A stretch of DNA of 13,794 bases, taken from NCBI GenBank assembly GCA_002367815.1, contig DFDG01000196.1:5678-19471 (forward strand), read 5' to 3'. The notes beneath the pieces were generated by a model that searched no databases, was not told the origin of the DNA, and worked only from the letters and a program-made list of their open reading frames with translations. The stretch comes from Opitutaceae bacterium UBA3033 (lineage in GTDB: Bacteria; Verrucomicrobiota; Verrucomicrobiia; Opitutales; Opitutaceae). Of the stretch, positions 1-6,688 are shown in pieces (position 1 is the first letter of the stretch; each line of letters opens with the position of its first letter). The translations under genes and the position numbers were made by a program.

Positions 1-2
1 CT

Positions 3-317
3 CGAATCGGTCCCGATTTAGCCAATTATGGAGTTAGGGCAAAAACAGAAAATCTAGATGCTGCCGGCCTGCTGGCCTATCTCTACAATGGCACCGATGA
101 AATGCCCTCTTATCGGTTTCTCTTTGAGCAGAGAATGATCGTGGGTGAGGCTTCACTTAACGCTTTGCAGGGAGTGGCGGCCGCCGGTTACGAATTGGTC
201 CCCACCGAACGTGCGGTGACTTTGGTCGCCTATTTACTGAGCCTTAAACAAACTTATGAATTTTCAGAGGCGCGCCCATACACGCCAACTGCATCCGCGG
301 AAGGAGCACACGAATGA
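3..317 (+). CDS. Cytochrome c subunit of a cbb3-type oxidase (CcoO-like), C-terminal part only
   Basis: The reading frame is open from the left edge and stops with TGA at 315-317, so only the last 104 residues are seen and the start and CxxCH haem motif lie outside. The visible part contains a GPDLAN segment near residue 5, as found after the haem motif in CcoO-type subunits. It also has an MPSYRFLFE segment whose methionine (codon at 102-104) would be the axial haem ligand, and a C-terminal helix with VAYLLSLK. These are typical of CcoO-like mono-haem cytochromes that pass electrons to the cbb3 oxidase catalytic subunit in the cytoplasmic membrane. It overlaps the next gene by ATGA, so the two are translationally coupled. 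Assignment to the cbb3 type rests on recalled family features; another membrane cytochrome c is possible. Confidence 0.7.
   Translation, partial: RIGPDLANYGVRAKTENLDAAGLLAYLYNGTDEMPSYRFLFEQRMIVGEASLNALQGVAAAGYELVPTERAVTLVAYLLSLKQTYEFSEARPYTPTASAEGAHE
301..306 (+). promoter_or_regulatory. Shine-Dalgarno sequence for the second cytochrome c gene
   Basis: AAGGAG lies seven bases before the ATG at 314 and inside the end of the preceding cytochrome gene. It fixes the start of the downstream gene. It is one of only two clear Shine-Dalgarno sequences in the window. Confidence 0.75.
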
Positions 318-979
318 GTGCTGAACATCCAGATGATTCTCGATTGGAACAAGCGGCTGCAACCGATGACAGTCTGATTTCTGCGCATGATAAAGCCTCA
401 TCTGGAGAGCCAGATACGCATGCTCAATATCGTTTGCTGCCCCTCGCATTATTATTTGCCTTCAGTGGTTTGATCTTTGTTGGCGGCACTTATTTGAACC
501 GCTACTCCGGTCATTTTCATGGCGATATTTTTGATGAACGGCAACTGCCGGGCTCAGGGGAAGCAACCGTAAGAACGATCGATCCCGTCGTGCTTGGTCA
601 AAAACAGTATAACCTCGCCTGTGTGACTTGCCATATGCCGAACGGGCAGGGATTGCCCAATGTTTATCCACCGCTTGCTGGATCAGAGTGGGTTGTAGGT
701 TCCGAGGAGCGGGTCATAAAAATCCTCACCCATGGTTTGAAGGGTCCGGTCACAGTTATGGGTAACACCTACAATGTCGCGGCCATGCCTGCTTTTGGGC
801 AAGTGCCAGGTGGTGGTTACAATTGGAGTGACGAGAAAATTGCGGCGGTGCTTACTTATGTTCGCCAAGCTTGGGGCAACACGGCCGGGCCTATAGACGT
901 CGCAAAAGTTACCGAGATTCGTCTCGCCGGTGCTGACCGCAAGGAATGGACCGAGGCTGAATTGCTCGAAATTCAATAA
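314..979 (+). CDS. Membrane-anchored mono-haem cytochrome c
   Basis: The protein has 221 residues. A hydrophilic, acidic N-terminus of about 40 residues is followed by one transmembrane helix (about 41-58, starting LLPLALLFAF). A periplasmic class I cytochrome c domain follows, with haem motif CVTCH at 103-107, the usual downstream NGQG and YPPLAGSEWV segments, and a likely methionine axial ligand at M158 in AAMPAFG. The gene overlaps the preceding oxidase subunit gene by four bases (ATGA) and is the last of the operon, since a strong terminator follows. By position it is probably the electron-feeding cytochrome of the oxidase, comparable in role to CcoP, but it has a single haem whereas classical CcoP has two. 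Haem binding and membrane anchoring are directly supported; the partner is inferred. Confidence 0.88.
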   Translation: MSAEHPDDSRLEQAAATDDSLISAHDKASSGEPDTHAQYRLLPLALLFAFSGLIFVGGTYLNRYSGHFHGDIFDERQLPGSGEATVRTIDPVVLGQKQYNLACVTCHMPNGQGLPNVYPPLAGSEWVVGSEERVIKILTHGLKGPVTVMGNTYNVAAMPAFGQVPGGGYNWSDEKIAAVLTYVRQAWGNTAGPIDVAKVTEIRLAGADRKEWTEAELLEIQ

Positions 980-995
980 ATTTATAATCCTGCTC

Positions 996-1026
996 AAAGC
1001 CGCCCAATTTATTGGGCGGCTTTTTT
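996..1026 (+). terminator. Rho-independent terminator of the cytochrome operon
   Basis: A perfect 12-bp stem (996-1007 pairing with 1012-1023, core GCCGCCC/GGGCGGC) with a four-base loop is followed by a T tract to 1026. It lies between the convergent cytochrome and hldD genes. The T tract is present only in the plus direction, so it mainly ends the cytochrome operon. The hairpin may also slow leftward transcription leaving hldD. Confidence 0.92.
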
Positions 1027-1046
1027 GTCTGCGCTTGGTCTGCGAG

Positions 1047-2045
1047 TTATTCGCCCAGCTTTTTGCCGGGCCCCAGAGCGTTTTGCACGTAATCCTGCAC
1101 TGCCTCTGTCAGCGGTGTCATCTTACGAGCGTAACCCGACCTGCGGAGCTTTCCTATGTCGGCTTTGGTGAAATACTGATATTTCCCTTTCAACACTTCT
1201 GGCATGTCAATGAAGTCGATTTGGGGTTCACGATTAAGCGCAGAGAAAATTGCCTTTGTCAGCGTCAGCCAAGTATTGGCTTCGCCAGATCCGAGATTGA
1301 ACAAGCCATTGGCGCTATATCCGGAATCAGCAAAATGCAGGGTCATTTCAACGGCGTCCTTTACGTATAGGAAATCGCGCATCTGTTCGCCGTCTTTAAA
1401 ATCGGGATGGTAACTCTTAAATAGTCCCACTTTTCCATTGGCCATGATCTGTTGATACGCCTTGTTGACCAGTGAGCGCATATCGCCTTTGTGATCCTCA
1501 TTTGGTCCATAAACGTTGAAGTATTTTACGCCCACGATCTGATTCAACCAACCGTTACTTTGGGCATGCAAATCGAAGAGGTGTTTCGAGTAGCCATACA
1601 TGTTGAGCGGTCGGAGGCGGCCCAAGTCCTTCTCGGTGTCATCCATGCCTTGTGCCCCATCACCATAGGTTGCGGCGGATGAAGCGTAGACAAAACGCGC
1701 GCTTTGCTCGAGAGCCCACAGCGCAAGTTCCTTGGTAAACGCAAAATTGTTGTCGATCAGATAGGAGGCATTTCTCTCCGTGGTTGCGGAGCATGCACCC
1801 AAGTGGAATACGGCGGAGAATTTACCGAAGGCCGATCCTTTACTGGTCAGTCGATGGCGAAAGGCATCCGCTTCGACGTAATCACTGAATTTTAAGGGCA
1901 CGAGGTTTCGCCATTTTTCATCGTTCCCGAGAATGTCCGTGACCAATATGTCGGAGTGCCCTCTTTGATTTAACGCCCAAACCAGTGCACTGCCGATGAA
2001 TCCGGCTCCACCGGTAATAAGAATTCTGCCGTTTAGTGCGTTCAT
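1047..2045 (-). CDS. hldD: ADP-L-glycero-D-manno-heptose 6-epimerase
   Basis: The protein has 332 residues, close to the usual 310-330 for HldD. It converts ADP-D-glycero-beta-D-manno-heptose to the L-glycero epimer, the last step in making the heptose donor for the lipopolysaccharide inner core, in the cytoplasm with NADP. Visible features are a Rossmann TGGAGFIG motif at 11-18, the family signature HLGACSATTE at 81-90, SSAATYG at 122-128, a catalytic Tyr-x3-Lys pair at Y150 and K154, and KYFNVYGPNEDHKG at about 174-187. The start at 2045 overlaps the proC stop as ATGA. It is the last gene of the leftward run. The HldD signature separates it from generic UDP-sugar epimerases. Confidence 0.93.
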   Translation of the reverse strand: MNALNGRILITGGAGFIGSALVWALNQRGHSDILVTDILGNDEKWRNLVPLKFSDYVEADAFRHRLTSKGSAFGKFSAVFHLGACSATTERNASYLIDNNFAFTKELALWALEQSARFVYASSAATYGDGAQGMDDTEKDLGRLRPLNMYGYSKHLFDLHAQSNGWLNQIVGVKYFNVYGPNEDHKGDMRSLVNKAYQQIMANGKVGLFKSYHPDFKDGEQMRDFLYVKDAVEMTLHFADSGYSANGLFNLGSGEANTWLTLTKAIFSALNREPQIDFIDMPEVLKGKYQYFTKADIGKLRRSGYARKMTPLTEAVQDYVQNALGPGKKLGE

Positions 2046-2848
2046 GTTTCTTGGGACAATTCGCCGGCCCGTATTTTAGCCGCCGAGACGGCATCTCTCA
2101 TCAAGCCTCGAAAGTTGCCGGCTTTCATTTTGTTTAATCCCGCCAGGGTGGTGCCGTTGGGCGAGGTGACTTGGTCGCGTAAAATATTTGGATCTTCATC
2201 GGTGCGCGCCATCAATCTGGCTGAACCCAAGAGGGTTTCAACCACCAGTATTTTTGCGGTAGTGGGTTTCAACCCGACATTTATCGCTGATTCCAGCATT
2301 GCAGATGCGAATTCAAAAACAAACCCTGACCCACTGGCGCTCACCGCGGTGACGGCATCCATTTGGTCTTCTTCCAGTTGGATGGTTCTGCCCAGTGCTC
2401 CCAATAGGTTGTTCACTTTATCCAAATCGGAAGGGGCGAGTGGATCATGTGAACACCACGCTGTTATACCTGCGCCGATTCTCCCGGGGGTGTTTGGCAT
2501 GGCTCGAACCCAGTTACGCGCCAGAGGCAATACGCGCTTGATGTTGGCCAGAGATTTTCCCGAGAGCACTGAAATCACCAACTTTCCCTGGGCGAGTTGA
2601 TTCAAGGTGGGATCGATCAACGATAGATGCTGGGGCTTGAATGCGATGATCAGGATGTCCGCGCCTGCGAGTAATTCCACCAGTGAACGAGCCTGAGTTA
2701 TTCCAGTGCGAACAGCCAGTTTTGCCGCAGATTGTCCACTGGGCGAAAAACAACACAGGTCACCGGGTGTGACCAAATTTTTGGCCAGCATGCCTTCAGC
2801 GATGGCAGATGCCATATTTCCAGCGCCAAGGAATGCTATCTTATTCAT
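2042..2848 (-). CDS. proC: Pyrroline-5-carboxylate reductase
   Basis: The protein has 268 residues, the usual ProC length. It reduces 1-pyrroline-5-carboxylate to proline with NAD(P)H, the last step of proline synthesis, in the cytoplasm. The chosen start (ATG at 2848) puts the Rossmann motif FLGAGNMA at residues 6-13, as in the family; longer in-frame starts would add about 41 residues inside the kinase gene and are unlikely. Further signatures are VRAMPNTPG, SASGSGFVFEF (canonical ProC has SGSGPAYVF, so the Pro-Ala-Tyr portion differs) and the C-terminal QVTSPNGTTLAGL substrate-binding segment. The start overlaps the end of the upstream kinase gene by eight bases (ATGAATAA), with no Shine-Dalgarno sequence, so translation is probably coupled. 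It overlaps hldD by ATGA. Confidence 0.93.
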   Translation of the reverse strand: MNKIAFLGAGNMASAIAEGMLAKNLVTPGDLCCFSPSGQSAAKLAVRTGITQARSLVELLAGADILIIAFKPQHLSLIDPTLNQLAQGKLVISVLSGKSLANIKRVLPLARNWVRAMPNTPGRIGAGITAWCSHDPLAPSDLDKVNNLLGALGRTIQLEEDQMDAVTAVSASGSGFVFEFASAMLESAINVGLKPTTAKILVVETLLGSARLMARTDEDPNILRDQVTSPNGTTLAGLNKMKAGNFRGLMRDAVSAAKIRAGELSQET

Positions 2849-3977
2849 CGGAAGTAATATTCTTGCGGATGGGTTTTTCGACCGGGTGCACCAAAATCGT
2901 TTGGGTGCCGCCGCCGGGTCGATCATGCAACGTGGCTTCACCGCCCAGATTTCGCAGGGCATGTCGCGCAATGGTCAGACCCATGCCAACGCCAACGGTG
3001 TTTTTTGAGCTGATGAACGGTTCGAAAATGTGATCACGTATTTCGGGATCAAGGCCCCGGCCCTGATCCTCCACTGTGATTTCAACCACTTTGGCTTCGG
3101 AATTTTTCTCAATCAGTTTGGTGTTGATCCATATGGGTCTGGGCTCGCCGGGCCGACTATCATAACTCTCCCATGCATTGATTAGAACCTTCGCCAATAC
3201 TTCCTCGAAGCTTTCAATATTACTATCCATGGGTAGGTCGCCCAACGGGTTTGTGACCATTACTGGTGTATCTTTACGATACTCTGATTGAAACCGTAGC
3301 ACTCCACCGTCAATCAACGTCTGCAGGCCAGCCTTGGATAGCGGCGGGCGAATCTTTACTACCAAAGAGCTGAGTTGCTTGATGATTGAAACAATCCGTT
3401 GAACGGCATCTTCAACATGCTGGGCATTTTTTTTCACCTGCTCAGGTTTGTCATAGTAGGCCTTCACCAGATCCAGATATCCGATTACGACTCCCAGTAA
3501 ATTGTTAAGATTATGCGCGATTCCTTGGGTCACTGCACCAATGGTGGCTGCGCGTCGTGATTCGAGCAACCGTCGTTGCAGATCGACTATTTCCCGGTTG
3601 ATGGCGACGAATCTCAATTGGGTCTGAACTCGGGCCAAGGTCTCATCCAGATCAATGGGCTTTGTAATATAATCGACCGCCCCAACGCCAAGTCCCTCAA
3701 GTTTGCCTTCTTTGGACGTCCTTGCGGTGATAAATATCACGGGAATGGATCGTGTCTCTTCACTGGCCTGCAGCCTTTGGCAAACTTCAATCCCGTCCAT
3801 GTCGGGCATCATCACGTCGAGCAGAATCAAATCCGGTTTTTCATCGGCTACGGATCGCAAAGCCTCCATGCCATTGTAGGCCGCGGTAACCCTAATGCCT
3901 TCACGTTCAAGTTTGCTCCTGAGCAGCTGAACATTGATTGGCTGGTCATCAACAACCAGAATATTGGGAGTGGCCAT
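2841..3977 (-). CDS. Receiver domain fused to a histidine kinase (REC-HisKA-HATPase), soluble
   Basis: The protein has 378 residues with the receiver first and the kinase second. The receiver (about 4-122) has the acidic pair D10/D11, phosphoacceptor D54 in LLLDVMMPDMDG, T84 and K106. The dimerisation/H-box helix carries H155 in GIAHNLNNLLG, resembling the HDFNNLL class. The ATPase domain has the N box (N267), G1 box DQGRG at 304-308, F box IFEPF at 317-321 and G2 box GVGMGL at 329-334, so all catalytic elements are present. There is no transmembrane segment, PAS domain or DNA-binding output. It probably receives phosphate from another kinase on D54 and uses that to control autophosphorylation of H155; the partners are unknown. 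It sits between folD and proC and overlaps proC by eight bases. The ATG at 3977 lacks a Shine-Dalgarno sequence. Confidence 0.9.
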   Translation of the reverse strand: MATPNILVVDDQPINVQLLRSKLEREGIRVTAAYNGMEALRSVADEKPDLILLDVMMPDMDGIEVCQRLQASEETRSIPVIFITARTSKEGKLEGLGVGAVDYITKPIDLDETLARVQTQLRFVAINREIVDLQRRLLESRRAATIGAVTQGIAHNLNNLLGVVIGYLDLVKAYYDKPEQVKKNAQHVEDAVQRIVSIIKQLSSLVVKIRPPLSKAGLQTLIDGGVLRFQSEYRKDTPVMVTNPLGDLPMDSNIESFEEVLAKVLINAWESYDSRPGEPRPIWINTKLIEKNSEAKVVEITVEDQGRGLDPEIRDHIFEPFISSKNTVGVGMGLTIARHALRNLGGEATLHDRPGGGTQTILVHPVEKPIRKNITSDE

Positions 3978-4028
3978 TGGAAATCAGGAAAAGACCGTAG
4001 TTGAAACTAGGCAACTGCGCTTTCGTAA

Positions 4029-4910
4029 TTAGACTGAGTTGGGCAATCGCTGGCGATACGCCTTGACCGTATTGCTCATTAACATGGCTACGGTCATCGG
4101 ACCAACCCCGCCTGGCACAGGTGTTATCTGACTGGCTATCTGCGAGACTGCTTCGAAATCTACATCTCCCACCAATCGGTAACCACTTTTTTTGGTGCTA
4201 TCGGTGACGCGATTTATTCCTACATCGATCACCACGGCTCCGGGTTTGACCATATCGAGAGTCACGAATTGGGGGCGACCAATGGCAGCGATCAAAACAT
4301 CGGCCTGGCGCGAGATTTCAGCAAGATTACTGGTGCCGGAGTGGCAGATCGTGACGGTTCCGTTGGCGCCGGATTTTTTTTGAAGCGCCAGAAGCGCGAC
4401 GGGCTTTCCCACCAAGAGACTGCGTCCAATCACAACGACATGCTTGCCCTTCAAGTCCACCCCACCACGAGCAAGCAGTGCCATGATTCCTGCCGGTGTG
4501 CATGAGACAAAGCCGGTATCATCGTCCTGCGCCACTTTGCCCAAATTCATCGTGCCAAGACCGTCGACATCCTTTTCGGGAGCAATACCCCGGAAAATCA
4601 GCAATTCGTCAATATGCTTGGGCATGGGAGACTGTATTAAAATTCCATCCACCGTTTCGTCGTTGTTTAAATCCTCGATAATCTTGGCGAGTTCAGATTG
4701 GGAAATAGTCACGGGTGGCAGAATCACTCTGCTTTCGATACCAATCTCGGCCGCGGTCTTCTCCTTTTTTCTAACATAGGAAACCGACGCGGCATCTTCG
4801 CCGACGCGGACCAAGGCAATACAGGGTTTGCGGCCGCTTAAGGTGGCTACTTCGGCCTTTAGTTCGGCAATGATAGTCGAGGCGACTTGGTTTCCATCGA
4901 TCAGTTTCAT
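4029..4910 (-). CDS. folD: Methylenetetrahydrofolate dehydrogenase / methenyltetrahydrofolate cyclohydrolase
   Basis: The protein has 293 residues, typical for FolD. It interconverts 5,10-methylene-, methenyl- and 10-formyl-tetrahydrofolate with NADP, supplying one-carbon units for purines and formyl-methionine. The N-terminal folate domain has LIDGNQVA and the catalytic YVRKK segment (Y45, K49). It also has Q93 in IQSPMP (the common form is QLPLP) and PEKDVDG at 111-117. The nucleotide domain has VVVIGRSLLVGKPVA at about 158-172 and the family signature PVPGGVGPMT at 264-273. The gaps to its neighbours are about 50 bases and hold no clear terminator, so it belongs to the leftward run. A weak AGGA lies ten bases before the ATG. 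No anomaly in length or catalytic residues. Confidence 0.95.
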   Translation of the reverse strand: MKLIDGNQVASTIIAELKAEVATLSGRKPCIALVRVGEDAASVSYVRKKEKTAAEIGIESRVILPPVTISQSELAKIIEDLNNDETVDGILIQSPMPKHIDELLIFRGIAPEKDVDGLGTMNLGKVAQDDDTGFVSCTPAGIMALLARGGVDLKGKHVVVIGRSLLVGKPVALLALQKKSGANGTVTICHSGTSNLAEISRQADVLIAAIGRPQFVTLDMVKPGAVVIDVGINRVTDSTKKSGYRLVGDVDFEAVSQIASQITPVPGGVGPMTVAMLMSNTVKAYRQRLPNSV

Positions 4911-4956
4911 AAATAATCAGTCCTGTATATCCGTATGCCCAATATTCCTGCCCTTT

Positions 4957-5790
4957 TTATTTCAAACGCATGTTATCCACTTGAATGACGATGTTCTTGC
5001 CATCGGCCATGGATTTCGGAGCTCCATAAACGACCACTTCACGATTGGCGAAGTCTTCGATTTGGGTGGTCTGCATTATTTTGGAGACGTCCAAATAAGC
5101 ATAGCGCACACCGGCGGGGTCATTCAGCTGCCAATCATGGGGCCGGCGTGGACTGAATGGTCTTCGAGTTGTGACAAATTTCCCCTGAAAGAGACGGGGT
5201 AGAGAGCTCGCTCCAGTTTGGCTCAAATCGGGGGAGGGTTCCGTTGGAATTACAACATATGGACCTTTGCCAAAAATTGAGGCTGGATCATTGGCAACTT
5301 GGGTTTGGTTGGTCATAGCTGTATTCTCCATATCGACTAAAACCGGGGAGGAAATAGGGTCGATATGTTTGGCATTCGCTTGGATGTAACCGGTGACGGC
5401 TTTGTCCAATTTCACCTGCGTCCATTTGCCATGAAGACCCGTTATGCTGGTTTTGTCACCTGCTTCCATGAGGCTCAACACTCCGGAATTGGCCATTGGT
5501 TCGAGATGGATGGAAGTGCCGGGTTTGATATGAAGACCTTTATCGATATCCTTGTTTTGAACATAGGCCTCGAATGGACCCGGCACTTTGATTGCCATCC
5601 ATCCTGCGGGTGTCCCGGCCTGAGTGCTCAGATCAGCGTGTTGGGGCTCGGTTCCATGAGGCAGCACCCGAATCACGGCTGCGCTGCTGTCGGGTTGAGT
5701 GTGAACTGCGGTGGGTGCACCCAGGGGCAGAGCGTGGGTTGAGACTGTAATCGCCAGTAATGAAAGGGTGGTGAAGAGACGTTTATTCAT
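4957..5790 (-). CDS. Secreted protein with SH3b-like repeats, function unknown
   Basis: I do not recognise a named family. With the ATG at 5790 the protein has 277 residues. It begins with a Sec signal peptide (MNKR, then a hydrophobic core, likely cleavage after THA at residue 20). Two stretches read like bacterial SH3 domains: about 32-82, ending in EAYVQNKDI, and about 96-142, with GKWTQVKL and TGYIQ. A proline- and serine-rich linker (about 145-200) follows. The C-terminal block, about 200-277, has RPHDWQL, YAYLDVSKI and EVVVYGAPK, and could form a small beta-barrel. The upstream pseudouridine synthase gene overlaps its start by eight bases (ATGAATAA), which supports this start over an in-frame ATG at 5820 that would spoil the signal peptide. 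A role at the envelope or peptidoglycan is plausible but inferred. Confidence 0.75.
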   Translation of the reverse strand: MNKRLFTTLSLLAITVSTHALPLGAPTAVHTQPDSSAAVIRVLPHGTEPQHADLSTQAGTPAGWMAIKVPGPFEAYVQNKDIDKGLHIKPGTSIHLEPMANSGVLSLMEAGDKTSITGLHGKWTQVKLDKAVTGYIQANAKHIDPISSPVLVDMENTAMTNQTQVANDPASIFGKGPYVVIPTEPSPDLSQTGASSLPRLFQGKFVTTRRPFSPRRPHDWQLNDPAGVRYAYLDVSKIMQTTQIEDFANREVVVYGAPKSMADGKNIVIQVDNMRLK

Positions 5791-6688
5791 TTGTTCGAGC
5801 TGCTTGTTTCCTTGCTCCACTATCGTGGGGACGAGGTGATTTGAAAAGTAATGAGATGTCCTTGGTAGAAAGTTGTTTCATCGCACGCAATGGGATTCCC
5901 TTCAACCGGAAGGAACCGATTTGATAGCGACGTAGCCGCTTTACATCATGTCGCAAGGCAATGAACAGCTGACGAATTTCCCGTTTTTTACCATGGTGCA
6001 TATGCACATCCAGACTCGTTGAAGTCTTTGCTGAACTCGGGTTGACCAAGGCCGCGCTCTCTACTTTCAAGCGTTCGCCCTCAATGATCACTCCCCGCAA
6101 TAATTGTGGGATTCGAGCCGCTGGGTAAGGTTGTTTCAGAACCACGTGATAACGTTTCACGACCGTGTTGGACGGATGCATCAGTCGATTGGCCAAGTCT
6201 CCATCTGTAGTCAAAATGACCAATCCCTCGCTGTCTTTGTCCAATCGTCCTGCGCAAAAAAAGCGGTAACGTGAAAATTCCTTTGGGATCAGTTCGAAAA
6301 TAGTCTCCGGATTGTGCGGATCATCATTGGAACACACCAAGCCGCGGGGTTTGTGCATGGCCAGAGTCAAACGGGGTTGACTGGAACGGACTGATTTTCC
6401 CATGACCGTTACTTTATCCTCGGTAGGGTTAATTTTTTGACCTATCGTGGCCATTTTACTGTTAACCCAGACCTCTCCTTCCGAAATCAGAGTCTCAGCA
6501 GCTCGACGTGAGCAGATGCCTGCGTCGGCCAGATATTTTTGTAAGCGAATGGACTCGAGTGTGCTCATGGAACGGCCCAGTTGGCGGTATATTTCATCAG
6601 GGAGCAAGCTCTTGCCATCGAACTCAAACAAAGGCTTGCGCGAGGTTAGGCGGCCGCGCTTCATGTGGGCAATCATGTCATCGGACAC
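5783..6688 (-). CDS. RsuA/RluB-family rRNA pseudouridine synthase
   Basis: The protein has 301 residues from a GTG start. It isomerises a specific uridine in 16S or 23S rRNA to pseudouridine. An S4 RNA-binding domain (about 47-100, with RLQKYLADAGICSRRAAETL) is followed by the catalytic domain: MHKPRGLVCS at 111-120, GRLDKDSEGL at 147-156 with catalytic D150, the KKREIRQLF segment near 234-242, and IGSFRLKGIPLRAM near 257-270. Which uridine is modified cannot be decided here; RluB is more likely than RsuA. The GTG at 6688 is chosen because AGGAG lies seven bases upstream. An internal ATG at 6568 would give 261 residues with the S4 domain at residue 7, the commoner arrangement, and cannot be excluded. 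It is the first gene of the leftward run and overlaps the next gene by ATGAATAA. Confidence 0.9.
   Translation of the reverse strand: MSDDMIAHMKRGRLTSRKPLFEFDGKSLLPDEIYRQLGRSMSTLESIRLQKYLADAGICSRRAAETLISEGEVWVNSKMATIGQKINPTEDKVTVMGKSVRSSQPRLTLAMHKPRGLVCSNDDPHNPETIFELIPKEFSRYRFFCAGRLDKDSEGLVILTTDGDLANRLMHPSNTVVKRYHVVLKQPYPAARIPQLLRGVIIEGERLKVESAALVNPSSAKTSTSLDVHMHHGKKREIRQLFIALRHDVKRLRRYQIGSFRLKGIPLRAMKQLSTKDISLLFKSPRPHDSGARKQAARTNE

Noticed and set aside
930..1370. Open frame of 146 codons crossing the cytochrome terminator into hldD
   Set aside because: It runs through a strong terminator hairpin and antisense to hldD; the sequence is not protein-like.
2115..2600. Antisense open frame of 161 codons within proC
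   Set aside because: Lies wholly inside proC, with no recognisable motif and no supporting signals.
2849..2971. Longer N-terminus for proC
   Set aside because: The 41 extra residues lie in the kinase gene and precede the Rossmann motif, which in ProC starts within a few residues of the N-terminus.
6588..6593. TATATT as a -10 box for the reductase gene
   Set aside because: No acceptable -35 element stands 16-18 bases upstream, and the word lies inside the opposite coding region, so it could be chance.
6447..6674. In-frame N-terminal extension of the CysJ-like reductase
   Set aside because: The extra 76 residues are antisense to the S4 region of the pseudouridine synthase, show no flavodoxin features and look like a translated opposite strand. 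The conserved part begins near 6675.
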